From Lysinibacillus sp. G4S2 (GTDB lineage: Bacteria > Bacillota > Bacilli > Bacillales_A > Planococcaceae): 64,000 nucleotides of DNA. Location of the stretch: NCBI RefSeq assembly GCF_030348505.1, contig NZ_JAUCFJ010000002.1, forward strand, positions 314,001 through 378,000, read 5' to 3'. Under the pieces are notes generated by a model. That model ran no database searches and was not told the DNA's origin. It saw only the letters and a program-made list of their open reading frames with translations. Shown piece after piece: positions 1 through 8,468 of the stretch. Every line of letters starts with the position of its first letter. Position 1 is the stretch's first letter. A program made the translations under genes and the position numbers.

Positions 1-548
1 ATATTGCGCGTTTTAAATTTTCATGGAATCAGGCGCTATTTTTTATTTTCCTATTAGGGATGATGATTCCGATTAAACTTGGGATTGTACCTCTTTTCAT
101 TTTAATGCGTGATTTAGGACTTATTAATTCCTTATGGTCACTAATTTTGATGAATACTGCGACAGGCATTCCACTGACGATGTTAATATTAACAGGTTTC
201 TTTAAAACGATGCCCTATGAGCTAGAGGAGGCTGCACGTATGGATGGAGCGGGGAATTTAAGGGTGCTCTGGCATGTAGTATTACCGTTAATGAGACCAG
301 CACTTGGGACGGTGGTCATCATTAATTTTATTGCCGCATGGAATGACTTTTTCTTCCCCCTTATTTTCATTACAGATAAGATGAAGCGTACAATTCCGGT
401 TGGGATGATGTCTCTTTTTGGGGAACATTCGGCTGATTGGGGTTCGCTTTTTGCAGGCCTAACACTTGCGTCATTGCCGATGATACTTTTATTCTTTATT
501 GCCTCTAAGCAATTTATGGAAGGGTTGACGGCTGGTGCTATTAAATAA
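1..548 (+). CDS. Sugar ABC transporter permease (MalG/MsmG-like), 3' part
   Basis: The reading frame is open to the left edge, so the gene starts before the window; the last 182 codons are visible. The sequence is strongly hydrophobic and carries the EAA loop that docks the permease on its ATPase: MPYELEEAARMDGAG, followed by VVLPLMRPALG. This is the inner-membrane subunit of a carbohydrate importer (CUT1 type). It overlaps the downstream kinase by 14 bp, so it is translated with the amino-sugar genes kinase-murQ. The likely substrate is therefore N-acetylglucosamine, N-acetylmuramic acid or a derivative; this is inferred from context only. Confidence 0.9.
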   Translation, partial: IARFKFSWNQALFFIFLLGMMIPIKLGIVPLFILMRDLGLINSLWSLILMNTATGIPLTMLILTGFFKTMPYELEEAARMDGAGNLRVLWHVVLPLMRPALGTVVIINFIAAWNDFFFPLIFITDKMKRTIPVGMMSLFGEHSADWGSLFAGLTLASLPMILLFFIASKQFMEGLTAGAIK

Positions 549-1533
549 ACAATACATTATTGGTGTAGATGGTGGTGGGACGAAAACCCGTGCAGTTATA
601 GGTACTAGAAGCGGTGAAGTACTTGCTACCGTTGAAGGAGCAGGAGCAAATATAAAATCAACGCCACCAGAAGAAGTACGACAGCAAATGATGAAATTAC
701 TAACGCGATTACTCCAAAAGGTTGGGGCAACGAGGACGGATGTTTCGACTACCTTTTTATGTATAGCAGGTGGGGATCGTCAGGAGGATTTAGTACGCTG
801 GCATAAATGGATGGAGTTATTTTTTACATCTGAATCCTGCAAGGTGTATGTTACAAATGATGCGGTAGCGGCACTTACTAGCGGTACATTTGCACATGAA
901 GGGCTTGTCCTTATTGCGGGAACTGGCTCTATTGTATATTGTGTTCAAAAGAATAATCGTGTGAGCCGGGTAGGTGGATGGGGTTATTTATTTGGAGATG
1001 AAGGTAGTGGCTACTATATTGGGCAACAAGCATTACGTGTTATTGCACAGCATTATGATGCATTTGGCCGAGATGGAGATGCGTTTACAGAGGCGATCTT
1101 AAAGCAACTAGTGCTAAAAGATCCGACTGAAATCATTACGTTCATCTACGAGCATGCACAGCCACGGGTGTTGATTGCTTCCATTGTCCAAACTGTGTTA
1201 CAGCTAGCTGAACAAGGTAATAAAACAGCGGAGATTATTATAGAACGTGCCATTACCTGCTTAGCACAATTACTGCTAACGATGTTTCAGAAAGAGCCCA
1301 AAGTCAAAAGCTTTCCTATTGTCACTTGTGGTGGTTTATTTGAAAGTAGTTATTTTACTAACTGTTTTCAAGAGAAATTGCAGCAAGTAGCTATTAACAA
1401 TCGACTCATTCAACCCGAGGTACCACCTGTAATCGGAGCATTTGTAAAAGGGCTTATTAGTGAGGGCATTCTAATCACGAAGTCAGTACAGCAAATCGTA
1501 AAGGAAACTTGGATGAGCAACATTAACAAATAG
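535..1533 (+). CDS. BadF/BadG-family N-acetylglucosamine/N-acetylmuramic acid kinase
   Basis: A 332-aa protein of the BadF/BadG/BcrA/BcrD ATPase family (ASKHA fold), which includes N-acetylglucosamine kinase and MurK-type amino-sugar kinases. Visible motifs: N-terminal phosphate loop GVDGGGTKTRAVI (residues about 9-21), central LIAGTGSIVY, and GGWGYLFGDEGSGYYIG. The start is GTG inside the end of the permease gene, with GAAGGG about 10 nt upstream; no better ATG exists nearby. It is followed after 12 bp by murQ. The inferred role is cytoplasmic phosphorylation of the imported amino sugar so that MurQ can act on MurNAc-6-phosphate. The exact sugar cannot be read from sequence. Confidence 0.85.
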   Translation: MLLNKQYIIGVDGGGTKTRAVIGTRSGEVLATVEGAGANIKSTPPEEVRQQMMKLLTRLLQKVGATRTDVSTTFLCIAGGDRQEDLVRWHKWMELFFTSESCKVYVTNDAVAALTSGTFAHEGLVLIAGTGSIVYCVQKNNRVSRVGGWGYLFGDEGSGYYIGQQALRVIAQHYDAFGRDGDAFTEAILKQLVLKDPTEIITFIYEHAQPRVLIASIVQTVLQLAEQGNKTAEIIIERAITCLAQLLLTMFQKEPKVKSFPIVTCGGLFESSYFTNCFQEKLQQVAINNRLIQPEVPPVIGAFVKGLISEGILITKSVQQIVKETWMSNINK

Positions 1534-1545
1534 GGGAGGAGGGAT

Positions 1546-2460
1546 TTGACTTCGATGGAACGAATGACAAAACTAACAACAGAAGATTATCATCCAGAAA
1601 CAGCAAATTTAGATGTAATGTCAATTGCTGAAATTGTACAGCTGATGAATAAAGATGATTTAAAAATAACGCAAGCCATTGCAAAGGTGCTACCTGAAAT
1701 TGAACAAGCAATTGAAGTCGTCATTAATGCGCTGAAGAATGGCGGGAGATTATTTTATGTAGGTGCAGGGACAAGTGGGCGTATAGGTTTATTAGATGCA
1801 GTGGAATGTCCACCAACATTCAGTACATCGCCAAAGCTCGTGCAAGCAATATTGGCGGGGGGTTCAGACGCAATAATGGTTGCCATAGAAGGTGCGGAGG
1901 ACGACTATACTCTAGGGGAAGAGGAATTAAAGAAACAGCAGCTAAGTGCACAGGATGTTGTCATTGGGATTGCAGCGAGTGGTAGGACACCCTTTGTCAA
2001 AGGTGCATTAGTTTATGCACAGCAAATAGGGGCACGCACAATAAGTTTAGCCAGTAATCCGCAATCGGTCATTGGTGCCTATGCAAATATTGCAATAGAA
2101 GTCATTACGGGACCTGAAATCTTAACGGGCTCCACAAGGCTAAAGGCTGCGACTGCTCATAAACAAATACTAAATATGATTACGACAACATCGATGATTA
2201 AGCTTGGAAAAGTATATAAGAATTTAATGGTAGATGTCCATGCAAGTAATTTTAAATTACGTGAGCGTGCTAAAAAGATTGTTTGTGAGGCAACGGGTGT
2301 ATCCTATGAACAGGCAGAGGGAATTTTAGAGCAGACTCATTTTCAAGTGAAGCTTGCCATTGTAATGTTACTCACAGAAACGACTTTAGATACAGCTGAG
2401 AGATTATTAGCACAATCGGAAGGTCATGTGCGTATGGCAGTGGAGCTCAAGAAGGACTAA
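1546..2460 (+). CDS. murQ: N-acetylmuramic acid 6-phosphate etherase MurQ
   Basis: A 304-aa SIS-domain lyase that cleaves the lactyl ether of MurNAc-6-P to give GlcNAc-6-P and D-lactate, a step of peptidoglycan recycling. The phosphosugar motif GAGTSGRIG is present, and the two glutamates known from E. coli MurQ (Glu83, Glu114) are at E87 (DAVECPP) and E118 (GAEDD), the same 31 residues apart. Start chosen as TTG at 1546 because a very strong AGGGGAGGAGGG lies just before it; an in-frame ATG at 1555 is farther away. It closes the operon with the permease and kinase, and a terminator follows at once. Confidence 0.95.
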   Translation: MTSMERMTKLTTEDYHPETANLDVMSIAEIVQLMNKDDLKITQAIAKVLPEIEQAIEVVINALKNGGRLFYVGAGTSGRIGLLDAVECPPTFSTSPKLVQAILAGGSDAIMVAIEGAEDDYTLGEEELKKQQLSAQDVVIGIAASGRTPFVKGALVYAQQIGARTISLASNPQSVIGAYANIAIEVITGPEILTGSTRLKAATAHKQILNMITTTSMIKLGKVYKNLMVDVHASNFKLRERAKKIVCEATGVSYEQAEGILEQTHFQVKLAIVMLLTETTLDTAERLLAQSEGHVRMAVELKKD

Positions 2461-2468
2461 GAGAAAGG

Positions 2469-2496
2469 GTGAGTGGATGCATCCATTCACTTTTTT
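2469..2496 (+). terminator. Rho-independent terminator after murQ
   Basis: GTGAGTGGATG and CATCCATTCAC form an 11-bp stem (one G-T pair) followed by TTTTTT. It ends the permease-kinase-murQ operon. Confidence 0.85.
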
Positions 2497-2670
2497 ATTG
2501 TTAAGGAAATTATAGATTTTTAACTTAAAGTGCTACATCCTTGTGGTCGCTTCAATCCATCGGGCAAAAAAGTGGTGGATCGCTTATTTTTACTTCGGGT
2601 TCTATAGCGCTTTTGCGTAATTGTTCGTCAAGTTACAATACATACATAATAAAATGCGGAGTTGATGGGA

Positions 2671-3543
2671 ATGGAAAAAATAAATGCTGGATTGATTATG
2701 CTTGCGGAAATGCGGGAGAAGTTACCACCATCCGAAAAGAAGGTGGCGTCCTATATTTTAGAGCATCCATCAAAGGCTATTAAAATGACAGCTGTTGAAT
2801 TGGGAGAGGCAAGTAATACAAGTAGTGCGGCTGTTATTCGTTTGTGTAAATCTTTAAATGTCAGTGGTGTTCAGGAGCTAAAGTTACGTATTGCTGGTGA
2901 TTTGCAACGAGAAAAAACAGATGATCATGATATTGAACCGAATGAGCCATTACGGTCCATTGTAGAAAAGGTGACGATGCAAAGTAGTCAGATTTTAAAG
3001 CAAACAGCGGATTTGATTGATGCGGTAGAGCTGGAACGTGCGGTATCAGCATTATCAAATGCAAACAGAATCTTCTTTTTTGGTGTCGGTGCATCTGGTA
3101 TTACAGCAATGGATGCAGACCAGAAATTTTTACGAATTAATAAGAATAGTAAGGCGTTCATGGATTTACATTTAGGAGCTACAGCGGTTGTAAACGCAGA
3201 AGAGGGGGATGTGGTAATAGGTATTTCATTTTCTGGTGAAACACATGAAGTTGCTAAAATTCTTGAAATTGCCCGAGAAACACCTGCAACAACAATTAGT
3301 TTAACTCGCTATGGTAGTTCGCTCGTATCAAGCTTGGCGGATATTTGTTTATACACGTCACCGAATGTAGAGGCGGCCTTTAGAAGCGGAGCAACTTCCT
3401 CACGTCTTGCGCAGCTCCATGTAATTGATATTTTATTTATGTGCGTAGCAACGAGTAACTATGAGCAAACAATTGATTATCTGGACTCTACACGTACAGC
3501 AATTCAAGGACTGCATAAAAAGGTTAATACACGAAAGAAATAA
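2671..3543 (+). CDS. RpiR/MurR-family transcriptional regulator
   Basis: 290 aa. N-terminal helix-turn-helix of the RpiR type (LPPSEKKVASYIL, then AVELGEASNTSSAAVIRLCKSL, residues about 15-65) and C-terminal SIS sugar-phosphate domain (FFFGVGASGITAMDADQKF, GISFSGETHEV). RpiR/MurR proteins sense phosphosugars, and E. coli MurR represses murQP through MurNAc-6-P. Position just after murQ supports control of this amino-sugar operon (inference). ATG 2671 was chosen: GGAG lies 9 nt upstream, whereas TTG 2662 and ATG 2665 sit on or next to that GGAG. The 200-bp gap before it follows the murQ terminator, so it should have its own promoter. Confidence 0.88.
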   Translation: MEKINAGLIMLAEMREKLPPSEKKVASYILEHPSKAIKMTAVELGEASNTSSAAVIRLCKSLNVSGVQELKLRIAGDLQREKTDDHDIEPNEPLRSIVEKVTMQSSQILKQTADLIDAVELERAVSALSNANRIFFFGVGASGITAMDADQKFLRINKNSKAFMDLHLGATAVVNAEEGDVVIGISFSGETHEVAKILEIARETPATTISLTRYGSSLVSSLADICLYTSPNVEAAFRSGATSSRLAQLHVIDILFMCVATSNYEQTIDYLDSTRTAIQGLHKKVNTRKK

Positions 3544-3545
3544 AA

Positions 3546-3582
3546 GAACTTAGGCGATGCCAGACTCATATCGCCTAAGTTC
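3546..3582. terminator. Bidirectional terminator between converging genes
   Basis: A perfect 13-bp inverted repeat, GAACTTAGGCGAT and ATCGCCTAAGTTC, with an 11-nt loop. It fills the 42-bp gap between the RpiR-type gene and the ABC ATPase gene, which converge here. Confidence 0.8.
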
Positions 3583-3585
3583 TCC

Positions 3586-4671
3586 CTAATAAATACGTTC
3601 TTCTGTAAGTGGATCGAAAAAATGAATCTTTTCTTCTTTCATGGCTAATGTCACTACATCGGCAGGCTGTAAAGTACTATCAGCATGAACACGTGCAATA
3701 AATGTTTGGTTTGCTAATGAAGCATAGAGGAAAGTTTCTGCGCCGAGCAGTTCAGCAACGTTTACTGTTGTACGGAAAGTGTACGGAGAATCGGATGCTA
3801 TAATGTGTAAATCTTCAGGGCGAATACCGAGTACAATATCCTTGCCTAAATAGTTTTTTTCTTTCAATACCCCTAAATATGTTGAAGGAATAGGGAAGCT
3901 ATGCTCACCGAGTATTACAGTTGTATCGGTTAAATGACCTTGGAAAAGATTCATAGAAGGTGAGCCGATGAAGTCCGCAACGAACATATTATATGGGGTA
4001 TCATAAACTTCCTTTGGTGCGCCAATTTGCTGAATAAGACCATCCTTCATAACTACGAGACGAGTCGCCATAGTCATTGCTTCAGTTTGGTCATGTGTAA
4101 CGTAAATAGTTGTCGTTTGAATACGTTGATGGAGCTTCTGAATTTCAGCACGCATTTGTACACGTAGCTTGGCATCCAAATTGGAGAGCGGTTCATCCAT
4201 TAAAAAAACTTTGGCATCCCGCACGATAGCACGACCGAGAGCTACGCGCTGACGTTGCCCGCCTGATAACGCTTTGGGCTTCCGTTTTAAGTAATCTTCT
4301 AAGCCTAATATGTTAGCAGCTTCTCTCACACGTCGATCAATTTCTTTTTTATCGACCTTACGAAGCTTTAAACTAAATGCCATATTATCGTATACAGACA
4401 TATGTGGATATAAGGCGTAGCTCTGGAATACCATAGCGATACTACGATCTTTTGGCTCAACGTCATTCATCCGTACATCATCGATATAAAATTCACCTTT
4501 TGAAATATCCTCTAAGCCCGCAATCATTCGCAATGTTGTTGTTTTCCCACAGCCAGACGGACCGACAAAAACGATAAATTCCTTATCGTGAATTTGTAAA
4601 TTAAAATCGGTGACAGCCTGAACATTTTTATCGTAGATTTTATAAATATGCTCTAACCTCAATTCCGCCAT
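3586..4671 (-). CDS. Carbohydrate ABC transporter ATPase, MsmX/UgpC type
   Basis: 361 aa. Complete ABC ATPase: Walker A GPSGCGKTTT, Q-loop VFQSYALYPHMSV, signature LSGGQRQRVALGRA, Walker B VFLMDEPLSNLD, H-loop YVTHDQTEAM, then a C-terminal TOBE/MOP-like domain (residues about 235-361). This length and extension are typical of MsmX/UgpC/MalK. In Bacillus one such ATPase energises several CUT1 sugar importers that lack their own, so it may serve the permease at the left edge (inference). Preceded by an AAGGGG ribosome binding site. Its upstream region holds a repeat array and two copies of a stem-loop/promoter-like element. Confidence 0.93.
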   Translation of the reverse strand: MAELRLEHIYKIYDKNVQAVTDFNLQIHDKEFIVFVGPSGCGKTTTLRMIAGLEDISKGEFYIDDVRMNDVEPKDRSIAMVFQSYALYPHMSVYDNMAFSLKLRKVDKKEIDRRVREAANILGLEDYLKRKPKALSGGQRQRVALGRAIVRDAKVFLMDEPLSNLDAKLRVQMRAEIQKLHQRIQTTTIYVTHDQTEAMTMATRLVVMKDGLIQQIGAPKEVYDTPYNMFVADFIGSPSMNLFQGHLTDTTVILGEHSFPIPSTYLGVLKEKNYLGKDIVLGIRPEDLHIIASDSPYTFRTTVNVAELLGAETFLYASLANQTFIARVHADSTLQPADVVTLAMKEEKIHFFDPLTEERIY

Positions 4672-4740
4672 ACACTACACCCCTTTGTAAGTCATACATC
4701 CATTGTAAATAATTTCGTCGTGTAGACCTAGGTAATCACT

Positions 4741-4771
4741 GCACAATATTTATGTTATAAAATGTGCAGCG
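4741..4771. repeat. Direct repeat copy 1: GCACA...TGTGC stem-loop/promoter-like element
   Basis: A 31-nt sequence starting GCACAATATTTATGTTATAA and matching 28 of 31 positions at 5359-5389. Each copy has GCACA/TGTGC ends. Read on the minus strand it offers TATAAC as a -10-like box about 90 nt upstream of the ABC ATPase start, so it may be a promoter or operator. Confidence 0.5.
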
Positions 4772-4844
4772 TGATGTTGTTGAAAAACTATTGTGACGAT
4801 GAAATGAAGGTGTCAAATTAACATTAACTAAAGTATGGCTCTTC

Positions 4845-4905
4845 GACAAAACGGGGGAGTGATTTCCGTTCCGACTGGGCGCTTTACTGGGGCGCCCGAT
4901 AAGCT
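4845..4905. repeat. Partial class-1 palindromic repeat
   Basis: Contains GTGATTTCCGTTCCGACTGG and GCGCTTT...GGGGCGCCC, the arm of the palindromic element found in full elsewhere in the window. Only one arm is recognisable here, next to the 21-nt array. Confidence 0.6.
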
Positions 4906-4974
4906 GCTTAGGCCAACACGAATGTATCTGCGCGAAATCGAAGTGCAAACGTAGCGGCCCGATGCTCCAAAATG

Positions 4975-5285
4975 CCAATCGCTGATAAAATCGAGAAACC
5001 GCTGATAAAACCGAGAAAATCGCTGATAAAAAGCCGAGAATCGCTGATAACATCAAGAAAATCGCTGATAAAATGCTGAGAACCGTTGATAGAACCGAGA
5101 AACCGCTGATAAAAAGCCGAGAATCGCTGATAAAACCGAGAAACCGCTGATAAAATGCTGAGAATTGCTGATAAAACCGAGAAAATCGCTGATAAAATGC
5201 TCAGAATCGCTGATAAAATCGAGAAACCGCTGATAAAAAGCCGAGAATCGCTGATAAAACCGAGAAACCGCTGATAAAATCATGA
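4975..5285. repeat. Tandem array, period 20-21 nt, core CGCTGATAAAA
   Basis: About 15 imperfect units of the form CGCTGATAAAA + CCGAGAAA / GCCGAGAAT / TGCTGAGAA. The apparent minus-strand open frames through it are low-complexity (FYQRFSAF-like) and are taken as artefacts of the period. The array occupies most of the 722 bp between the PucR-like gene and the ABC ATPase gene; no real gene is visible there. Confidence 0.85.
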
Positions 5286-5358
5286 ATCGCCCACGCGAAA
5301 GCGCAACAACATTCACAAAGATTCCCTTAACCATTTTATTTTTCAACACTATGACACT

Positions 5359-5389
5359 GCACAATTTTTATGTTATAAAGTGTGCGGCG
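5359..5389. repeat. Direct repeat copy 2: GCACA...TGTGC element
   Basis: Partner of the copy at 4741-4771 (28/31 identical). It lies just after the stop of the PucR-like gene on the minus strand. The two copies bracket the tandem array and the class-1 repeat fragment, as if the block had been inserted into, or duplicated together with, this element. Confidence 0.5.
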
Positions 5390-5393
5390 AGGC

Positions 5394-6254
5394 TTATAAT
5401 GACTCTAAAAAGGAGATAGCAAGGAATACTTCGAGCCGATGTTCAAATTGCCGAATATCTTTTTGAGTAAGTTGCTGAAATTTCTCCAGACGATTTTGCA
5501 ATGTATTACGGTGCATAAACATTTTTTTTGCAGCCAGTGTTATATTTCCTTCGTATTTAATCAATTGTTTTATAGTATGTACTAAGTCAGGCTGTGAGGT
5601 CGCTTCTTTTAAAATGGAAGATATAAAAATATTTTTCTCATGTAAGCCAAGGTGTAGTGATAAGTACGGCACTAATAACTCTTGTTGTGTAAGTACATGC
5701 TTAGTTGTACAAGACCAAAGAGATTGCTGTAAATCAACAAGCCAGTTAAAGCGTTTTTTTGTCATCGTAATGTCTGGCATAATATCAGAAACAAAAATCT
5801 TAAAGTTGGTTTTTAAATCTTCAAGTAAAAGATCAAGATAGTGAGAAAAATTCAGTAATTCATCGTTTTCGATACATTCGATAATTGCAAATAAATGAGG
5901 ATTTAGTGATATGAGTATAATATCTTTGCCAAGTAATGCTTCAAAGGCCGTCCGAAGTAAATTAGGTGTAGTAAATGCTTTGTCAAAATGAAGAAATAAT
6001 ATGCGATGTTTATGAATTGGTGTTGGCGCCTCATTTGTTTCATCCGTAAAATAATCAAACCAAGCCGTATCATAATCATTTGGAAATGTAAGTGGTCCAG
6101 AAAAAATACGCAATAGCTCTAGCTCACTTTGCGTAATAGTATGTTTTGGAATCTCAAAAAGACGATTGTCAAAATTAAATAAATAGCCGTCTGTTTCATT
6201 GCCCGAAAAGGGTCTTAATAATGGAAAGCGTTGCTGCAATTTTTGATAGTTCAT
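5394..6254 (-). CDS. PucR/CdaR-like helix-turn-helix regulator
   Basis: 286 aa. The last 60 residues are the PucR C-terminal helix-turn-helix: LIKYEGNITLAAKKMFMHRN followed by TLQNRLEKFQQLTQKDI. The first 220 residues show no named sensor domain I can identify. Start set at ATG 6254 with AAGGGATG about 10 nt upstream; a longer frame to 6305 has no ribosome binding site. It is a lone gene, preceded by AT-rich DNA and followed by repeat DNA, so its target is unknown; the duplicated stem-loop at 5359 and 4741 is one candidate site. Confidence 0.7.
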   Translation of the reverse strand: MNYQKLQQRFPLLRPFSGNETDGYLFNFDNRLFEIPKHTITQSELELLRIFSGPLTFPNDYDTAWFDYFTDETNEAPTPIHKHRILFLHFDKAFTTPNLLRTAFEALLGKDIILISLNPHLFAIIECIENDELLNFSHYLDLLLEDLKTNFKIFVSDIMPDITMTKKRFNWLVDLQQSLWSCTTKHVLTQQELLVPYLSLHLGLHEKNIFISSILKEATSQPDLVHTIKQLIKYEGNITLAAKKMFMHRNTLQNRLEKFQQLTQKDIRQFEHRLEVFLAISFLESL

Positions 6255-6639
6255 GAATACCACATCCCTTGTTAATAATTGGAATATAAATCCACAACAA
6301 ATCATGCAATTTTGTTTTAGTATATAATTATCGGAAAATTATAGCAATGTTCGTTACCAGCATATTTACCTAAAACAGTTATAACAGCTGGCACTAGCAA
6401 TGAACATATCAAGAAGCACATCAATTATATACCAAAAGGTTAATTAATTGAGAAAAATCAATATGTTATACTCTGTCTTAAAAGAGTGCTTTTTTTTATT
6501 CAGTGGATATCCAAACACCTACTGAAATAGAGGAACTCAGGCTAAGAACTTCACATCCTGTGAAACCGCCTGAATGACCAACATCATATTGGCCTCGCGC
6601 AGACCTGAGCACAGTTCAAAATCCGGACGCATTGTTTAT
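6255..6639. other. Intergenic region without a gene
   Basis: AT-rich DNA between the divergent PucR-like and TetR genes. AAAAGAGTGC followed by a T-run near 6480-6497 might be half of a terminator. No coding frame with a ribosome binding site was found. Confidence 0.5.
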
Positions 6640-6770
6640 CTGAGTGAAAGCGAAGCGGCAGCAACAAATGTTTACTGTGCGAAAGCGAAGCGGCAGCAAC
6701 AAATGTTTACTGTGCGAAAGCGAAGCGGCAGCAACAATTGCGCCAAGGCGAAATTGAAAAGGGGGCAAAC
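6640..6770 (+). repeat. Three tandem GCGAAAGCGAAGCG units abutting a TetR gene
   Basis: Units of about 37 nt with the core GCGAAAGCGAAGCGGCAGCA followed by ACAAATGTTT. This unit also occurs inside class-1 and class-2 repeats elsewhere in the window. The units are by chance open in frame with the TetR gene and would falsely extend it by 67 codons. Confidence 0.8.
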
Positions 6771-6774
6771 CTGT

Positions 6775-7392
6775 TTGAAACAATCACCGCGTGTTCTTGG
6801 AAGACCTCGCTATGATGAAAATGCGAGACCAAGAAAAGAGATTGTCCTTGAGACGGCAACAAGGCTTTTTATAAAAGAAGGCTACAATAATATTTCGATG
6901 GATGATGTAGCGATAGCTTGTAATGTGACAAAGGCCACTATTTATTACTATTACCCGACTAAAGGAGATTTATATACATCAGTTTTAATGGCAATGATAG
7001 ATAGAATCAGACTGTACATTTTGGAAATTTTAGAGCAGCCAAGACCATTTCGAGAACGCTTAGAGCAGTTAGTTGAAAATCATTTATTAGCGACTGTGGG
7101 CATTGATATGAAAAATTTTATGAGAGAGGCGACGATTAATTTATCAGAATCTCAATTAAAAGAAGTGTATGCATTAGAATGTAAAATGTATAAAACGATT
7201 GAACAGGCGATGCAGTTGGAGATGGAGAGAGGCACGATTCGTGAAGGAAATGCTACCTTTTTTGCGCATACGTTTTTGGCATTGACGTCCGTAGGTTATT
7301 TTAAAGATAGAGAAGGGAATAAGTTATTTCAAACAGAATCTATGGCTGCGAAAGAAATTGTAGATTTCTTCTGGCAATCTGTTGAGAAATAA
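6775..7392 (+). CDS. TetR/AcrR-family transcriptional regulator
   Basis: 205 aa. N-terminal TetR helix-turn-helix at residues about 17-65: KEIVLETATRLFIKEGYNNI followed by DDVAIACNVTKATIYYYYPT. The C-terminal domain is the variable ligand/dimer domain. The start is TTG 6775 with AAAAGGGGG 9 nt upstream. The frame runs farther back to 6574, but that part is repeat DNA (GCGAAAGCGAAGCG units) and not protein. No neighbouring target gene is obvious: downstream come 600 bp of repeat and AT-rich DNA. Confidence 0.85.
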   Translation: MKQSPRVLGRPRYDENARPRKEIVLETATRLFIKEGYNNISMDDVAIACNVTKATIYYYYPTKGDLYTSVLMAMIDRIRLYILEILEQPRPFRERLEQLVENHLLATVGIDMKNFMREATINLSESQLKEVYALECKMYKTIEQAMQLEMERGTIREGNATFFAHTFLALTSVGYFKDREGNKLFQTESMAAKEIVDFFWQSVEK

Positions 7393-7487
7393 ATTCCTTC
7401 ATTATATATATAAACATAGTAAGTATTACACGAACGATGGTGGGGAAGATTAAATACAGAACGAAGCAAGAGAGCGATTATTATTAA

Positions 7488-7640
7488 AAATCAGCCCTGT
7501 ATATAAGTTGATCTTCGTTTCGGCTGGGCGATTCCTTGGAGATCAGCGTCACAGATGAGACCCTGGAGCGAAGTGAAGTGGCTCATCGGACGTCCCCACT
7601 AATCGGAACTGAAATCAACCATACGTTATGGTGATAAGCC
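7488..7640. repeat. Class-1 palindromic repeat
   Basis: Starts ATAAGTTGATCTTCGTTTCG, contains GGCTGGGCGATTCC and the inner arm GATGAGACC...GGCTCATC, ends near GGAACTGAAATCAACC. Same family as the copies at 12060, 15628, 22728 and 52625. Confidence 0.8.
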
Positions 7641-7989
7641 AGTGTGGACAAAAAGCAAACCTAAATACAATATATAGTTGACAAAATCAATGAATTTTGA
7701 AAAGATTGTCGAAATTGTGATTTAGCTCATTGAAATAATATGCAAACAGTCTTATAATGGAGTTTGTAAAGTCACCAAGACAAGATAGGATGGAATTATG
7801 ATGCACTTTTTGCAAAGTAAAGTTAACATTATAATAACAAATCATACGAATTGTTATCCAGCTCTTGAGACTGGTGATTTGTAAGATATACGCGCTGTAA
7901 CGACTGTTAAGAAGTGCCTTAATGGTCTTTTTCACATGGAAGCAATATAAAATTAAAATAGTAATAGTGATGGCAAAGGAGAGTTCAAA
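7641..7989. other. Upstream region of the DUF1641-NADH dehydrogenase pair
   Basis: About 350 bp of AT-rich DNA with no supported gene. TGTGATTTAGCTCATT at 7716-7731 resembles a CRP/Fnr half-palindrome but is imperfect and about 260 bp from the gene. AAAGGAGAG sits just before the ATG at 7990. Confidence 0.4.
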
Positions 7990-8418
7990 ATGTCAGAAAC
8001 GAATAACCAAACACAGTCTGAACAATTAACTGTGAGTCAAGAACAACTGGATGTGCTAGATCAATTATTAAAGCCTGAGGTTCAGGAATCACTTACAACT
8101 TTAGTTGAGCAATTACCAAAGTTAACTGAAATGATGACGTTATTAACAAAATCGTATGAGTTTGCTCAAGCTGTTGCAACTGACGAAGTGCTGAAAAATG
8201 ATACTGTTGGTGCTGTAACAGAAATGGCAGGCCCAGTAGTAGGCTCAGCAAAAAAACTTGCAGCTACTGCAATTGAAGCGAAAGATCGTGCTTCTGAAAG
8301 CCAAGAAGTAATTGGTTTATTCGGTCTTATGAAAATGTTAAAAGACCCACAAGTACAAGGTGTTTTCCGTTTTGTTAATGCTTTCTTACAAGTAAGCGCT
8401 GAACGTAAATCTAAATAA
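7990..8418 (+). CDS. DUF1641 protein (YrhD-like)
   Basis: 142 aa, soluble. Acidic N-terminus (residues 1-30), then helical segments, ending in MLKDPQVQGVFRFVNAFLQV, the hallmark C-terminal motif of DUF1641. Members of this family are commonly encoded beside formate dehydrogenase-like or sulfide:quinone/NADH dehydrogenase-like flavoproteins; no activity is firmly assigned. Here it is 50 bp before a type II NADH dehydrogenase-like gene, so the two probably form one unit. Ribosome binding site AAAGGAGAG. Confidence 0.85.
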   Translation: MSETNNQTQSEQLTVSQEQLDVLDQLLKPEVQESLTTLVEQLPKLTEMMTLLTKSYEFAQAVATDEVLKNDTVGAVTEMAGPVVGSAKKLAATAIEAKDRASESQEVIGLFGLMKMLKDPQVQGVFRFVNAFLQVSAERKSK

Positions 8419-8468
8419 GACTCGACTCGAGATATATTCAATTCGTAAGGACGGAGGATTAATTAATC

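Noticed and set aside
4975..5285. CRISPR-like reading of the repeat arrays
   Set aside because: The units are contiguous, imperfect and about 21 nt, without unique spacers, and no cas genes are in the window.
4736..5364. Minus-strand frames of 103 and 106 codons with FYQRFSAF repeats
   Set aside because: Products of the tandem array, no start signal, several frames open at once.
7716..7731. CRP/Fnr-like site TGTGATTTAGCTCATT upstream of the DUF1641 gene
   Set aside because: Right half-site is poor and it lies about 260 bp from the gene with no promoter in register.
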